A DNA stretch of 64,000 nt from Rotaria socialis (GCA_905331475.1 CAJNYU010002424.1:248001-312000); one strand, 5' to 3'. Shown: positions 27,259-40,084, numbered from the stretch's first letter. Numbers and translations: made by a program. The notes: generated by a model not told the origin, from the sequence alone.

Positions 27259-28745
27259 ATGAGTAAGTGCCTACGTTATCAGTGGATCGTATTTTGATAA
27301 TAATTAGTTTCAGGTTTTGTAAGAGAATTAGGAGCAGCTGAAAGAATCTATTGTCGAGAACAAACAGATCATGGAAATCAAACATTAGTTCAAGTACTAA
27401 TTATTTCAAATGCTCATAAAATTAATGAGCAAAAAGCTCGTCAAGCTTTAGTAAAACTTTATCAAGGCTACTATCCAGTCCTTGGCTATAAAATCTGCCC
27501 ATCAGACGATCAAACAACACTTGTCTATCTATCAAAAGATGAACAACAAGCAGAACAAGATCTTATGTCTAATTTTAAGTACCAACAAGTAAATACTATA
27601 TTTTATTAATACAAACCAATAAAAGAGGAGAAAAAAAGACATGCCTCATATTAGCATAGCTACTAAACGTTATACTTTTCTATCGCTTGGTAGACTTTTA
27701 AAACTAAATACAATTGTCTGTTCCTATGTAGAAACAACTTACTTCTAGGAAATTGTTCTTGTTCTCGGTAAATTTTGTTTTTTAATAGGGCACTGATTGG
27801 CATGAAGTATTTCAAGATGAACTTAATATTCCATTTGACAATGACAATCTATCACGATGGATAATTATAAATGGAAATATTCTTATAATGTCGTTTCATC
27901 ATGGACTTGTAGATGCAAAAAATTTATTTTATATTAGTCGACAATATCTTTCATTATGTTCAACATTAATAAGTGTTAAGCCAAAAAATACTTTATGTAT
28001 TGAACCAATGGAAAAATATCTATTCAATAAATATTCCTATGAAAAAATATCTGATCTTGAATTAAAACCGAGATCAAGTCGACCAGATTCAATCATATCT
28101 CGAACACATGTTCGTCATTTTTATTTTTCAAATCAAATACTTGATCGTCTAATCGAACAAAGTCATTCGAATAAAATACGTTTAAATAGTATTTTAAGTG
28201 TGATTACAGCAACGGCTTATTATTTAGCATCGGATTATAATGAAGAAAAAACGTTAAAAATTCATATGATGGTTAATATAAGACCCCATCTTAAACTTGA
28301 TTATGAACAACCGGGTATGTTTGTTACTGTTTTCGATTGTTTTGTCAACATTAACCAATCGTCCATATCATCTTCATGGTTAAACGCTATTCAACAACAT
28401 AACGATCTTCATCGTCGTATCAATGAAAAAGAATACATAATGAATTGCAAAAATGACACGGATTTATTGAACATGATTAATAACAATGAATCTTTTTCAT
28501 GTGATGATGTTCATTTTGCGTTTAGTAATCTTGGTTTATTATCAAATACAGATGATAATCAAATCGAAGAACATTATTTTGGTGTGTCACTTATTGAACA
28601 ACGTTGGACAAGTACAATACTTGTTGGTGTTAGTACAATAAATGGTCGTCTTTGTTTTACTATTGCATACAATAAAAATAAAATTGAAAAAGCATTTATC
28701 GAAAAATGGATTGAAAAAATTTATTATTTACTTGAACAAATATAA
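27259..28745 (+). CDS. condensation-domain-like acyltransferase (alcohol acetyltransferase type)
   Basis: Exons 27259-27262, 27314-27588, 27789-28745; 411 aa. The first coding exon is only 4 nt (ATGA); splicing gives MSFVRELGAAERIY. The catalytic HHxxxD motif is FHHGLVDAKN near residues 136-142, and a late block VSLIEQRWTSTILVG is followed by a beta-strand pair (GRLCFTIAYNKNKIE) typical of this two-lobed fold. Relatives include fungal alcohol acetyltransferases, mycobacterial PapA and NRPS condensation domains, which transfer acyl from CoA or a carrier to a hydroxyl or amine. Substrate unknown. This family is patchy in animals, so acquisition from outside is possible but not shown here. Confidence 0.75.
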
Positions 28746-28826
28746 AAAGAAACAAAAAAGAAAAGAAAAGATAAAACAACAAGAAACTTTTTCTTCGAAA
28801 TACAGATGACTATTATGCATTTTTTT

Positions 28827-31800
28827 TTATACATCAATTCCACTCGATTTTAATGTTAATAATGAAATAAAATACTGTTGTGCCTCATAAATAATACGAG
28901 CACACGGTCCATAAGGTATGCCAAGACTTTGTAATTTTCTTTCACTTATATAAGGTAATTCATAAATACCAATTTTTTCGTGTTCAAGTACAGCAGCATA
29001 CTCTTCATAATTTAATAAACTAAGAAAATAGCGAAGCATTGCTTCGGTGCCAAAGAATCTAGTGAGAAAAGAAAACAAAATGTATTTATATTCCATCATA
29101 AGCGTTTCATTTACTGTTCAATTTTTCGTGCTTGTCGTGGGTCAATAATTGAGTTAGAACGTTGTATCATGGATGATGATGGCATGAAAGATGTAGAAGA
29201 ATTTAACGGATTTGTACTATTAGCAGTAGTAAGACGTTGAACATTTGGACTTATTAACCGTGTTGGCTGATGAGATCTCGGTAATGTTGATAATGTAATA
29301 CCAGATATGCCGACATGTGTTGAAGATTGTTGTCGACCATCTTGTTGATGTAATTGTTGACGAAGTTCAAAAACTTCTTGTCGTAAATTATTAATATCAT
29401 CTTTAATAACACGTTGCATTTGAACTTGTGCTGATAATTTAGCAATTGATTCTGCTAATGTTACTAAGGATGACTCAAGTCTTGTAAAACGTTGATCGAT
29501 TTCCCTATCGGAAAAATAAATTATTTACATTATCTAAGATAAAAAAAGAAGCTTTTGTTCTTTTATAGATTACATCATGTCGAGATTTGATTGACGCATT
29601 GTTGTAACAGGCGTTACTTTTCGAAAACGATGTCGTCGACTATTGTGATCTGCTTGCGAAGAAGTGCTAGATTTATGACTACTTCTCACAGATTCTATAT
29701 CAATATCAAGTAATTTAAGAAGATCATTATACATAATTTGAAGATCTAAAGATATATATTTTAAAATGAGAATTTGACTTTTTTGAATGAATAAAAACCA
29801 GTTAATTGTTTTCGTATTTGTCCAACTTCTTTCGAGCTTAAACTTGAACTATGTCGAGTTATATTGGGTGTTGATGTTCGAATATTTGGATGTTTACGTA
29901 ATTTAGTATCACTAAATTCACTCGTCAAATCGGACCACGCATCACTGCCAAGATCACTTGGTGGACCACCACGACGATGACTCATACCTTAAAAAGAAAA
30001 AGGAAAAGAGCAATTTTACTAATTTCTTTTCTAAATTGATTTCATCAAGATCAAAGGTAAAAAAAAACCAGTGGGACATCTTGCCACTATTTCATTTCAT
30101 GCATTCAATAGAAACTTTGGAATGACGTATTGCTGAAACAGTACGAATGATTATTAAATGTAACTTCGATTTTTCTGTGAAATTAATTACGTGTTTTTTT
30201 ACCTTTATCCTTCTGTCTCGTTCTTCAATTCTCTTTTCTTTTTACAATAAAAACTATAGTCCACAACGAAGAAGTTTAATTTTAACGGCTTCTTTGAATT
30301 CAAATGAGCTCTTTTGATGGTTTGACGTCTGTTTTTTTACATACCTTCATCTTTACTTTGAGTTCTAGTAAGAGTGGTTTCTGACTCAGATTCATCGCCG
30401 TAATTTTTCAATCGGCAAGATGGCCGATGCGGTCTTCTGTTTTGACGATTAGCTGAAGTAGCTCGTGTAGATGTAATTGGATATTTATCTTTTTGTTTTT
30501 GCCAAATATTATTTAATTCTTGAATTGTTGGTGATGATGGTGGTGTTGATGAATTTTGCTTCTTTATTTGTTGATTTGTATTTTGTTTAGGCATAGATGA
30601 ATAATCATTATTCATAGGCGTTTGTTTATTTTCAGTCGTCAATACATGTGCACCAGTATTATCTCTATCAATATAAGCGTCATTCAGTGGATCTCCTGAA
30701 GATGATAGAGCATTGTGTGTTGTTGAAGTTGTTTGGGAAGTTGATCGTCGAGTTTGCACTGGAGATGAGACTCGCTTAGGTGTATCAACTGGTTCTACTT
30801 GAATATTATGATAATTTGTATGTTTATCACCTATAATTTAATTAGAAATAATAGAACAGTTTTCATTAGTTTTTTTAAATAAATGTAATAATTTTTAAAT
30901 ACCATTTCGATTTATTTCATATGATAGTGGTGAGTGTTCATTACTTTTTTGTACAGAACTTTGAATATGTGGATTGACGCTAACTTCTGGTAATGAACGA
31001 TGTTGATTATCAGCACTTCGTGTACGTGATGTTGGTGATTCAGTGCGACCAGTAGATTTTATTATTGTTGGTTGATTCGATTCCTTTTTAAATCTCTATT
31101 CATTACAAAAAAAAAGAAGAGAACTTACAATTATAAAATTGAAACCCTATCTATGCTTACCCTGGATCTATCAAAATTTTCTTCCATTGTTACAGAATTA
31201 AAATTTGGTTCATCCGATTGATGTAAATTTGAATCAGGACTTTTAGTTGGCATACGATATGGCGTAGATACATGTACATTTGGAATATGACTTGATCTTA
31301 TTTCATTGTGTATGAATGCCGTAGGTTGTTGTACAATGACTGGGCCAGTTCCAGATGAAATTCGGCTATTTGATACACCATTGAATGGTTTATTGGTTGC
31401 TAATGAACTTGTCGGTCGTCTTGTTATCAGTTCAGCTGGAAGTGGACCTTTCATTCCACCGGATAGTTGATAGAATAAATTTGATGTTGCTACTGTACCA
31501 GTATTTTTATGAGATGTTACACGAGCTGTCATCGGACGAGATGATGTTGGTTCAGCATACGATGGCGTTCTTTGACCATTTATGGTAGCTATATGTAATG
31601 GTTCTTGACGTAATTTATTTAATGATTTTGTTAAAGCTGCATTTACGTTTTTTATAGTTATTTCTGTTTGAGATCGAGTGTGAGCATTTGTCTGCACAAA
31701 AAAAAAATATATATATATATATATAAGTATGATGTATTGTAAATAAAATGGTTATTTTCAATTATTTACTTTAGAACTTGAGTGCCATCGAGCATCTCTA

Positions 31801-32353
31801 AAATGATAAGATAATAGTGAAAAAAAAAACGAATCATGTTTTCTTTTCGAAAGAATTTTACTAACGATTGTTGATCGACTGTCGGGTGTGTAGTAAGGAA
31901 TTCTTTGACTGGTTTAAGTGGTCTTTGATGAAGTTGAGGTTGAATATGATTAGGTGGCTGAATAGAACAACAAAAAAAAATTTAAGTCTATTATGTAAAA
32001 AGAGATCAGTTTTCATACTGAGTGGGACCGTAGTTGATTATCATCATTTCTTACACCAAATGACGTTAATGGTGTACCTTCAGTAACAACACTTTGATAT
32101 CGCTTTGGTATTGAACCATTGGAACCCGCATTTGCTAGCATATAATCTGAATTCAATGTTCCTTCGGGTCTTCGATTTTCTTTTTCCTTAAATAAATAGA
32201 AACGAAATGTTCAATCAACGCTCATATAAATGTAACTTTTTTTCGTACTCATACTGTCAATATCCATATATCATTTGTTTCTCTTTTTTTCTCCTCTGTT
32301 TGTACATACTTTTTGCAGGCGCATACTTGAGCCAATTAATTCGTCGTACGAGT
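28827..32353 (-). CDS. large disordered protein with coiled coil and C-terminal SAM domain
   Basis: Exons seen: 32353-32310, 32186-32019, 31957-31866, 31797-31770, 31691-31161, 31095-30903, 30830-30345, 29987-29799, 29745-29574, 29504-29115, 29058-28827; at least 841 aa, all phases consistent. The most upstream exon starts after a CTCAG acceptor, so the true first exon was not found; the first usable Met is at 32324. The first two thirds are Ser/Thr/Pro/Gln-rich and probably disordered. A coiled coil follows (QIRKQLTDLQIMYNDLLKLL and DDINNLRQEVFELRQQLHQQ). The C-terminus is a SAM domain (LLNYEEYAAVLEHEKI, LQSLGIPYGPCARI). SAM domains mediate self-association. I do not recognise the orthologue. 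The exon of 28 nt is notably short. Confidence 0.7.
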
Positions 32354-33359
32354 CTGAGAAGATATGTTTGAAAAAGGATGCCAATAGGCAAATGTAAAAC
32401 AGAAGGGAATAAAAAAAAAAGAATCAAGCGGAACTCTCTTTTGTGTGTAATTATATCAAATTCTGATAGTTGAACAACATAACACGAATCCAGTTTGAAT
32501 ACTATTACTTCTATGAGTATGAAACTGTTTGCATAAGACTATTAATCCACAATTAAACAAACAATAGAAAGAAGACCTTGGAAATATGTCTCTATGTTTC
32601 CAAAAGTTCGGGGCTGGGGCATAATAGAACACGAAAATAATACACCCTATCGGTATACCTTATATTTATGAAGAGCATTTGCGATAGGTTTAGTAGAATG
32701 CGCTGATATAGCCATATATTTGTATAATTAACAGTTTTTATACAGAACAAAAGTAAACGCGATTTTTGTCTTCATGAATAATAATCGCAGCGAAATGGTA
32801 GCATCAGCACGTCAGTGGCGCGGATGGCGACAAAATAAATAAAGAAATTTTGCTCGAAAAAAGAATGCGAGAGGAGAAGGTATTTGTCTATTAAAGAAAA
32901 TGTGGTCTGATGAAACGAAGTCGATTGTTGAAGAACAAACGTAATAAGCAAGTGAGAGAAAAAAGGAGAGAATGAAGGCAAACGAATTTGTTTAATTTCT
33001 CATCCCTCGCAACAACATCATTTATTTGATCGTCATCGACGTTTTAATAAAGAAAGAGAAACGAACAAAAAAGACCGAAAGCATAAAGGTGTTTCGTTTC
33101 AATTCTTGAAAGACACATTTCTTTTTGTTTGTATGATTATGACATAGAGGGAAGAAAAATAAAAATTGTAATCGATTGTTGATTGTCGTACTAAAGATGC
33201 ATTTTATAGGATTCACATTCTTGTACTTTTTTCAAACAATTAAACCGATTTTCGATAGATTTTTTATTTGATAAAACAAATTTTGTTATTTTTTCAATGT
33301 GATTAAACTAGTAATCAAAAAAGAAAGAAAGAAAAAGAAGTAGAATTCAAGTGCATAGT
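32354..33359. other. intergenic or 5' region of the SAM gene
   Basis: Should contain the missing first exon of the SAM-domain gene. A candidate ATG reading MAISAHSTKPIANALHKYK before a GTATAC donor near 32659 (-) has the wrong phase to join, so it is not used. Nothing else recognised. Confidence 0.4.
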
Positions 33360-34489
33360 TCAAAGCATAAATGGTAGATCTTTGTTTTCTTCACCAATAC
33401 CACAGTAGAGTGAGCCATAACGATTTGTTTCTGGTATATGAAAAAATGCCATACCAGGCCATTTAAGACTACGAATTTGAACTAATCCACTACCACGTTC
33501 GTATTGTACACTCCAACCTAAAATTATATAATAAATGAAATTAGTACAAACAAATAGAAACAATGAGATGAAATTTCATAATTAATATTATAAAGAGAAC
33601 GTGTATGTAGTACCTTTAGGAACATCCTCGTCAATGGTGTCAAGAAAATGGAGACTTTTATCAAGAGTTGCACGATGTATCAGACTCTTTTGCTGCAGGC
33701 TTATTGGTTCTCGAAAATGAAAGTAATTCGAAAGTTTACCACTTTCTATTATTGTTAATCCTACAAAAAAAACAGAAAGAATTAATCGTATAAACAAACA
33801 ACCAACAAAAACGCTTTTCTTTATTTTCTGTACCTTCAAATGTACGATTTCGTTCTACATTACCATTTGGTTGAAGAACGTATGAACCACGTGGAATAAT
33901 GATAGCATCTTGTTCAATTTTCCATAATGTAGCAGCTAATCGTTCTTCTTCACGTAATTGTGACTAAAGTAACTAAATTGTATGAAAATATTTCAATAAA
34001 ATTTATATTTCTTACTTTATATTCTTCAACATTTTCCTCTTCTGTATCTTCATTTGATACAGTATATTTTGTTACGTCAAAGTCATGTGATGGATCACCA
34101 GTAAAACGACCTTGACATTGCGGTGATAATTCTTTCGCGTCATCACTTGCTGGTGTCAACATATTCCAATTGATACAATCTGAGCTGTAATCAGTAAATT
34201 AATATAAAAAGTTTTAGTTACAAAACAAAGCAGAAAAACGAACCAAAATAAATTACCTGTAAAGAAATTGTCGATCTTGTAGTTCATTTTTTTGACGACC
34301 TTGTATAATATAATAATCTTCTGTTATCCCTAAAATTTTTCCCCATAAATGAATGGTTTTAAATTTATATTGTTCTTTAAGGATGACAAGTGATGTTTGT
34401 AATGCAGCTCGTTGTTCTGGACTAAAAACAATACCACTATACGCCAATAAGTCTAGATCGAGACTGAAATCTTTTGCTTCGATACCCAT
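33360..34489 (-). CDS. RSPH9: radial spoke head protein 9
   Basis: Exons 34489-34257, 34184-34016, 33963-33834, 33760-33614, 33517-33360; 278 aa (human 276). Conserved blocks run in order: LLAYSGIVFSPEQRAALQTS, WGKILGITEDYYIIQG, WNMLTPA, GRFTGDPSHDFD, AIIIPRGSYVLQPNG, NRTFEGLTIIESGKLSNYFH followed by FREP, and the C-terminus SLKWPGMAFFHIPETNRYGS with GIGEENKDLPFML. RSPH9 is part of the radial spoke head in 9+2 axonemes, which signals from the central pair to dynein arms; loss causes primary ciliary dyskinesia in humans. Complete, with no odd features. Confidence 0.96.
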
Positions 34490-34745
34490 CTTTTATGCAA
34501 AGACTATTGTCGTTAGTTTGTTTTATAGAAGGAAGAATTTCACGCTTTTATTTATGAAAACTTTTGATAGAAACATACATATACAACCAATTCATTCAGA
34601 AAATACGTTGCCTCGATACCAACCTTTATTGAGAGTAACAAAAGTAAAATGAAAAGAAAAGAGGTCGCTTATTGCTGTTGATCTTCGAAAGGAAAAGATC
34701 TATTTGTGTGGAATTGTTTCTCAACTCTGCCTTTTTATATTTCTG

Positions 34746-35046
34746 GTCCCTAATCGACTCTCCCCCAACGATTCCTCGGGGAGCCCCTGCCGTGAGTCCC
34801 CGCGGACTTTTTATTTGGGGGACTCCCCGGGGATTTCTCTGGGGAGAATTGATGAAATTTTTTAAAATAAAAAAAAACTTTTTAATTTTTTTAATTTTTA
34901 AAAGATTAAGAAGAATTTATTAGTAATTAGATATTTCATCGATTTTGACCAGATAACTCCCTGGGGAGTCCTCAGGGAGTCCCCGCAAAAGAACGAAATC
35001 CCTAGGGACTCCCTGGGGATTCTTCTAGGGAGAGTTGATTAGGGGC
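34746..35046. mobile_element. foldback element with GGGGACTCCC repeats
   Basis: Ends are inverted: CCCTAATCGACTCTCCC at 34748-34764 and the complement GGGAGAGTTGATTAGGG at 35028-35044 (one mismatch). Inside, both arms carry palindromic units of the type GGGGACTCCCCGGGGA (near 34785, 34820, 34957, 34975 and 35002) around an AT-rich centre. About 300 bp, no coding frame. It looks like a MITE or foldback element; no target duplication is evident. Confidence 0.55.
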
Positions 35047-36479
35047 ATTCTTAATCGCATCCTAATCGTTCTACTTGTTAACATACAAAATAATAAGTAC
35101 AATATTAAGAGTTTGGGCGTGTGCATGTGTCTGCTATTCAAACACACTCACGCTCACACGCACACCTATGTACTACTTGAAGAAATTTAATTTAAACAAT
35201 AATATTCAACAAAAATCTTGTTTATACAGTTTCAACTATACTAAGAGTCCGCATATTTCACTTTCTCTGAGTTTTGTTCAGTTATCGCCAAGTGAACCAT
35301 AACAAACAAGTGACGATTGAAATAGCAAAAAATATGCTGATTCGATCAATGTTAATGTTGTAGAGTAGCTTGTTTGTTTGAATTTAAAAAAAGTTATCTT
35401 TAGAAATAATGAAGCAATAGACTTTACATTTAATCATTATTCATATTATTCATCATTGAAAACACTATTTCTCAATCACACTTATTTTATTCGTCTCACA
35501 TTGAATCAATAGAAAGTACAATGAGCTTATTATAAATGCTACAGCCTTGAATTATCGTGCATAATTGACATTATTTACTAGCTAGCTGTAGAGTTAGGTA
35601 AAATTATACTTTTGTTTTAAGTATAGGAGCCAATGAAAAATCAAAATATGCACTTGAAACTCTACAATTTCAGTTAACTTTTCTATTTCATTGAGTAAGG
35701 GATGAAAAAAGAAATAATATTTAAGACAATTACTATCAACTTTCTTTAAAGTCAAGCATGAATGTATTATCAACATGGTTAAATTAGACTAAGTTTGATT
35801 TTAGTGTACAATCAATCAGATAGATTTATTTACAAGACAATTACACAATATCCAAAACTCTGAATAATTTATTTTTATGTAATAATTTACTATTATTCTA
35901 TTCTCTTTTAAAATTTTATATCGCTAGAGATAAATTGATATAGAAATGAACGCATCTATACGTAATTTAGCAAATATCAAATATCAAACACAAATTATCA
36001 TTGTTAGTGTCGAATGGCCAATGCATTAAATTGTGTCAAGCATTGATCGCTTTCATATTGACATAGAGATGCGTTTCTACTATTTTTCGGTTGCTCACTT
36101 ATTGGGATAATCTACGAAATATAAGTTGCCTATAGCACTAACCGAAAAATAGAAAATATCGTAACGAAATTTCAGTGATTACCATGATCCGTTTTTATTG
36201 ATAGAATATCCAATCAATCATATAGAAAAATAAGAATTGTATATCTGTATGGTCAGTAAATGAAGACAATATTTTCTGGTTTTACTGTCTTAAAAATAGT
36301 TATGAAGGTTTTCATGCATAAAAAACCTGTTTTTAAATACAATTGAAGTCTATTATTTTTAATTTCAACATTTAATAGGAGCTCGTTTTTTTTCTATTCA
36401 TGACATAGAATGTAATATTTTTCATAGATCTATTTACTATCTGATTGAAATTTCCGGTAGTTGCTGAATGAAGGATATT
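35047..36479. other. intergenic, nothing recognised
   Basis: AT-rich flank of the foldback element. No exon, RNA gene or further element supported. Confidence 0.45.
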
Positions 36480-37860
36480 CTGACCTCGGATTGCAAGTTT
36501 TTGAAAATATAGGAATTAGCACAGGATGAAACTTTTTAAAAATACAGGAAAAGGTGTAAAAATCAGAAAAAAATAGGATATTGAAAATCCGTTGTTTAGA
36601 TTCGAATTAAACGTTGTTTTAAATTTTTCCTGCATCAACTTAACATATGCACGAAATTTTTGTCAATATTTCATTTCAATTCTTTCTTAAATTAAATTAA
36701 ATGAGTCAGACAGAGTGTGGGTAATGGTTTGTATGGTGTTTATACTCACATCAACCTACACTCACACCGCGAGTATGAAAATTTTCAAAAATCGCATTTT
36801 GAGTTTTTTAACCGAGAAATGTTTTCAAAAAATATCAATGACAGATCGTTAGTTGTAGAATTCCAGTCTCTACAAGTTGGCCTATTTTGTTTTGACTTTC
36901 GTAGCTAAGGACAATGTAAACTCTTATACACTTTCTAATTCAATTTACCGTTTATGAGCTTCCATACAGATGTATCAATTTCGTTTTTGTGTATAATGAT
37001 TAGTTACAAAGAAAAGACTATTACTAATAAAAATCAAATAACTCTGATCATGTTAAGTGCTTCAAAATTGGTGAAGAAAAACTGCACCTCAGCGTTACTA
37101 AAAATGTCACGCTTTTTTCTTGCACTTTTTATCTAAGCAAAAATAGCTTGGAGAAAACGATTTTAGTGTTTTAAAGCCTGATCAAAAAGCACTACAAAAC
37201 TAACTCGAGAAGTGTTTCATTTGGAAAAATAGTTGCAGAAGAAACTGTAGCTTATTAGTGGCCCTGAAGAAAAGGGTCTTTTTATGTCACAGCCACGCAA
37301 CCAAAACTCCTTTCTATAACCAAGAGACTTAATCCAAAAATGGCCATTTTATGGCATAAACATATCATGACAAGTTGCATCAAATCACGTTCGAACAAAC
37401 TTTCTAACTCACACAATTTCCAAGATAATGAAAAACAAAGTGTGTCAAACAAGGTCACAGCGTTACGCTTGAACAAAACCATTTACGTAACTGCTTATGA
37501 TAGGCAACAATAAAAGCTTTTAAAAAACACACAACTATTTATAAAGACTATTTTACTTTGTTTGAATATCTTTACTTAAAATAGTCAGTTATTTTCATTT
37601 TGTCCGTTTGATAATGTGAAAAGAAATTGTAAATAAAATAGAGCCCCTGTAAAAAAAAACGTCTAAGAATACAAAAGAATCAATAATTATCGAATAAATT
37701 TGTTTAAAAAACACGAAAATCATACTAAAACAAGAGCGTTTTTCAGCGATTTTCTACTTTTTTTCATTTTTATAGGAAATACAGGAAAATTCATCGAAAT
37801 ATAGGAGAAAAAATAGGAATTTTTTTAAATATAGGAAATATAGGACGAATCCGAGGCCAG
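36480..37860. mobile_element. probable old hAT-like element, 1.4 kb
   Basis: Ends are CTGACCTCGGATT and, inverted, CTGGCCTCGGATT. Flanking 8-mers AGGATATT (36472-36479) and CGAATATT (37861-37868) share six of eight bases, as an aged 8-bp duplication would. Subterminal regions at both sides carry direct copies of ATATAGGAA. No transposase frame of useful length. Composition inside is AT-rich. Confidence 0.5.
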
Positions 37861-38036
37861 CGAATATTAGAACTATTTCTTGGTCTGTTTAGTCTTTTGA
37901 GTTTCTCACAGTTGTATCTCTTTGTGTAAGAATACGGTCAATGAAATATCTATAGTGTAAAGATAAAAGACCTAAATATTTTAAAGATCACCGTAACGAA
38001 AAGAAATGTTGAAGCAATTAATTAGGTTTAAAACAC

Positions 38037-38353
38037 CAGCAGTGTCCAAGGACTGAGAAATGCGAATTCCTAATGTGTCGAGGAATTGCCAGTGCCGCTG
38101 TGATAATTCCTAGAGGAAATGGGAATCAACTATAGGTTCCCTCACAGTTCCACCATTCACGGAAGTTGCGATATCGCTGTTTTGAAAATAATTTTTGCAT
38201 GAAATCATTGATTTTCACAATTTTTCAAGTGAAAATGAGAGTAAGAACAAAAATTATCGTAAATATTCCATATTTTTACCTTTAATATGCAAGGAACTGT
38301 AGGGGAGCTGATGAGAAATTCCTAATCCTCAGTTGTTGGACACCTCTCGCAGC
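38037..38353. mobile_element. degraded hAT-like MITE
   Basis: Left end CAGCAGTGTCCAAGGACTGAG-like, right end when inverted GAGAGGTGTCCAACAACTGAG; both continue inward to a similar GGAATT stretch. About 300 bp. The GGTGTCC core is shared with the element at 41532. I could not define a target duplication, so the borders are approximate. Confidence 0.4.
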
Positions 38354-39080
38354 TGCCTAAAGTACAGTAACTCCTATAATTCAACTTATATTTTATATCT
38401 GATACATATGCACTTAAAATCTCGCTAGAAAACATAAAATTCACTTGTTTTTCATAACAAAACAGCTTAGTTTTTGAAATTCACTCATTCAAATGGAAAT
38501 TGTATACTGTTGGTGCACATGGGTGTCGTACATGAGATCGATACCATAAACAATTATTAGGTAGAAAAACGATTTTATCATATAGGACGCTTCAATATAG
38601 TATCGACTAACCTTTTAAATCTCACAGATAGATTACAAGATACTATAGGATAATTTGTTTGATATCAGATACTATGTCTTGTAATTCATACTTAAAACTC
38701 GATATGTTGATGGCATTCTTTTATATATAATTTATTGATGATTCACAAGAAACGTTGTTCATTTTCACCTTTATATCCTAGAGATGTACATGTTTAGAGA
38801 TGTAACTAACACAGATTACATATTAAGTTGATTCATCCTATATTATTGGTACTGCTTTTATACCGAGTATAGTCATTATCAGACACATGAAGACTAGTTT
38901 CGTCTTTGCTTTTATTTTACCATCTTTTATGAAGTCTCTATTCATATCAGTACTGTTTAAAAAGAAGATTTCTAACAATATCTATACTTGTGACTAGGAT
39001 ACGGATATACCGATGTGAGGGTGTGAGATTAGCTGAAGGAAGATAGCAAAATAAGTTTTGAAAAATAGTACTGTTCAATT
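38354..39080. other. intergenic, nothing recognised
   Basis: AT-rich 3' flank of the secreted-protein gene. Nothing supported. Confidence 0.45.
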
Positions 39081-39872
39081 TCAATACAAAGAAGCTAAAA
39101 GTAAAAAATATGAAAAGGTCATCGTTATTAGCACAGTCATTTGTGCAAGAGTCGAGGATCCATTTGATATTATTGTTACTGTTGTAGAAGACGGCCAAAT
39201 AAGTTCTTTCTTGACAGTCTCACTCGTAACTAATACGGTTGCTTTGCTGTTACTTTCGTTTGGAAAGGCGTTTTTGATCGCATCAATAATCAAGCGAAGA
39301 TTTTGTTTGCGCTGTTGCACAAAGTTTTGATAATCACTATCACTTCGATGTTGCGTTACGTATAGTAGAGTTTTTCGTTCACATGATTCGATTACAGTGT
39401 GTCTACTCCAGTCGCAAAGTAAAGCGTAAGCCTCGTCCGATGAGCACGTTTGCTGTGATACATGGAAACCAGGACTCTGCAATCTACGAACAGCTGCTGT
39501 TAAGACATGGGCATATTTATGAAAATCTTCATCCTGAACAATCGTCACAAATTTGGAGAGTATTGGACAACGATGAAGAAGCGATTGAGGTGGATAACTT
39601 CCCAGGCATGCTTGAACGAGGACGCCAGGATCATTCATACTATCAGTTACATATTCGTTTAACCGTGATTTGATCGAAGAACAGCAATTGTTTATCATTT
39701 CGCATACGAGCGATTGAGTTTGTCGGAAAATAGCCGGTGAATTAGATTTGAATTCTTGATTCAGAATGTTGATTTCAGCAGCATCAGCGTTAATTTTTAC
39801 AGTTGAAATCGACGCTTGAGATAATTTGATTAAACAGAGAAGAAGAAAAAATTGAATCCGTATTATCCACAT
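39081..39872 (-). CDS. secreted, probably GPI-anchored Cys-rich protein
   Basis: Single coding exon, 263 aa, starting MWIIRIQFFLLLCLIKLSQA, a clear signal peptide. Eight or more Cys follow in pairs (VCEMINNCCSS, VQACLGS, HRCPILSK, QTCSSDEAYALLCDW, ESCERK), suggesting disulphides in an extracellular fold. The C-terminus has a small-residue site (SNGSS) then a hydrophobic tail ending FSYFLLLASLY with no basic end, the usual GPI signal layout. I do not recognise the family. A TTTTCAG acceptor lies 11 nt upstream of the ATG, so a longer 5' frame beginning at 39935 is more likely intron. Confidence 0.7.
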   Translation of the reverse strand: MWIIRIQFFLLLCLIKLSQASISTVKINADAAEINILNQEFKSNSPAIFRQTQSLVCEMINNCCSSIKSRLNEYVTDSMNDPGVLVQACLGSYPPQSLLHRCPILSKFVTIVQDEDFHKYAHVLTAAVRRLQSPGFHVSQQTCSSDEAYALLCDWSRHTVIESCERKTLLYVTQHRSDSDYQNFVQQRKQNLRLIIDAIKNAFPNESNSKATVLVTSETVKKELIWPSSTTVTIISNGSSTLAQMTVLITMTFSYFLLLASLY

Positions 39873-40084
39873 GGAGTGATTTTCTGAAAATAAAAACAAA
39901 TGAAACTTAGTAGTTGGTAAATAGTAACACACCACGGCGTAGAAAAGAACTCATAAGAGAAGAAAAACATTTCGAGTTCAGAACGAAATACAATCCTATG
40001 CAACAGTATCCTTTTTAATACAAATATTAATAAACGAGAATGCTGTTTTCCTTACTCTCTGTGGCTATTCGTCTATGACTGTAT

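Noticed and set aside
39058-39673. Two open frames on the plus strand at about 39.1-39.7 kb.
   Set aside because: Antisense shadows of the secreted Cys-rich protein, which has a signal peptide and sensible Cys pattern.
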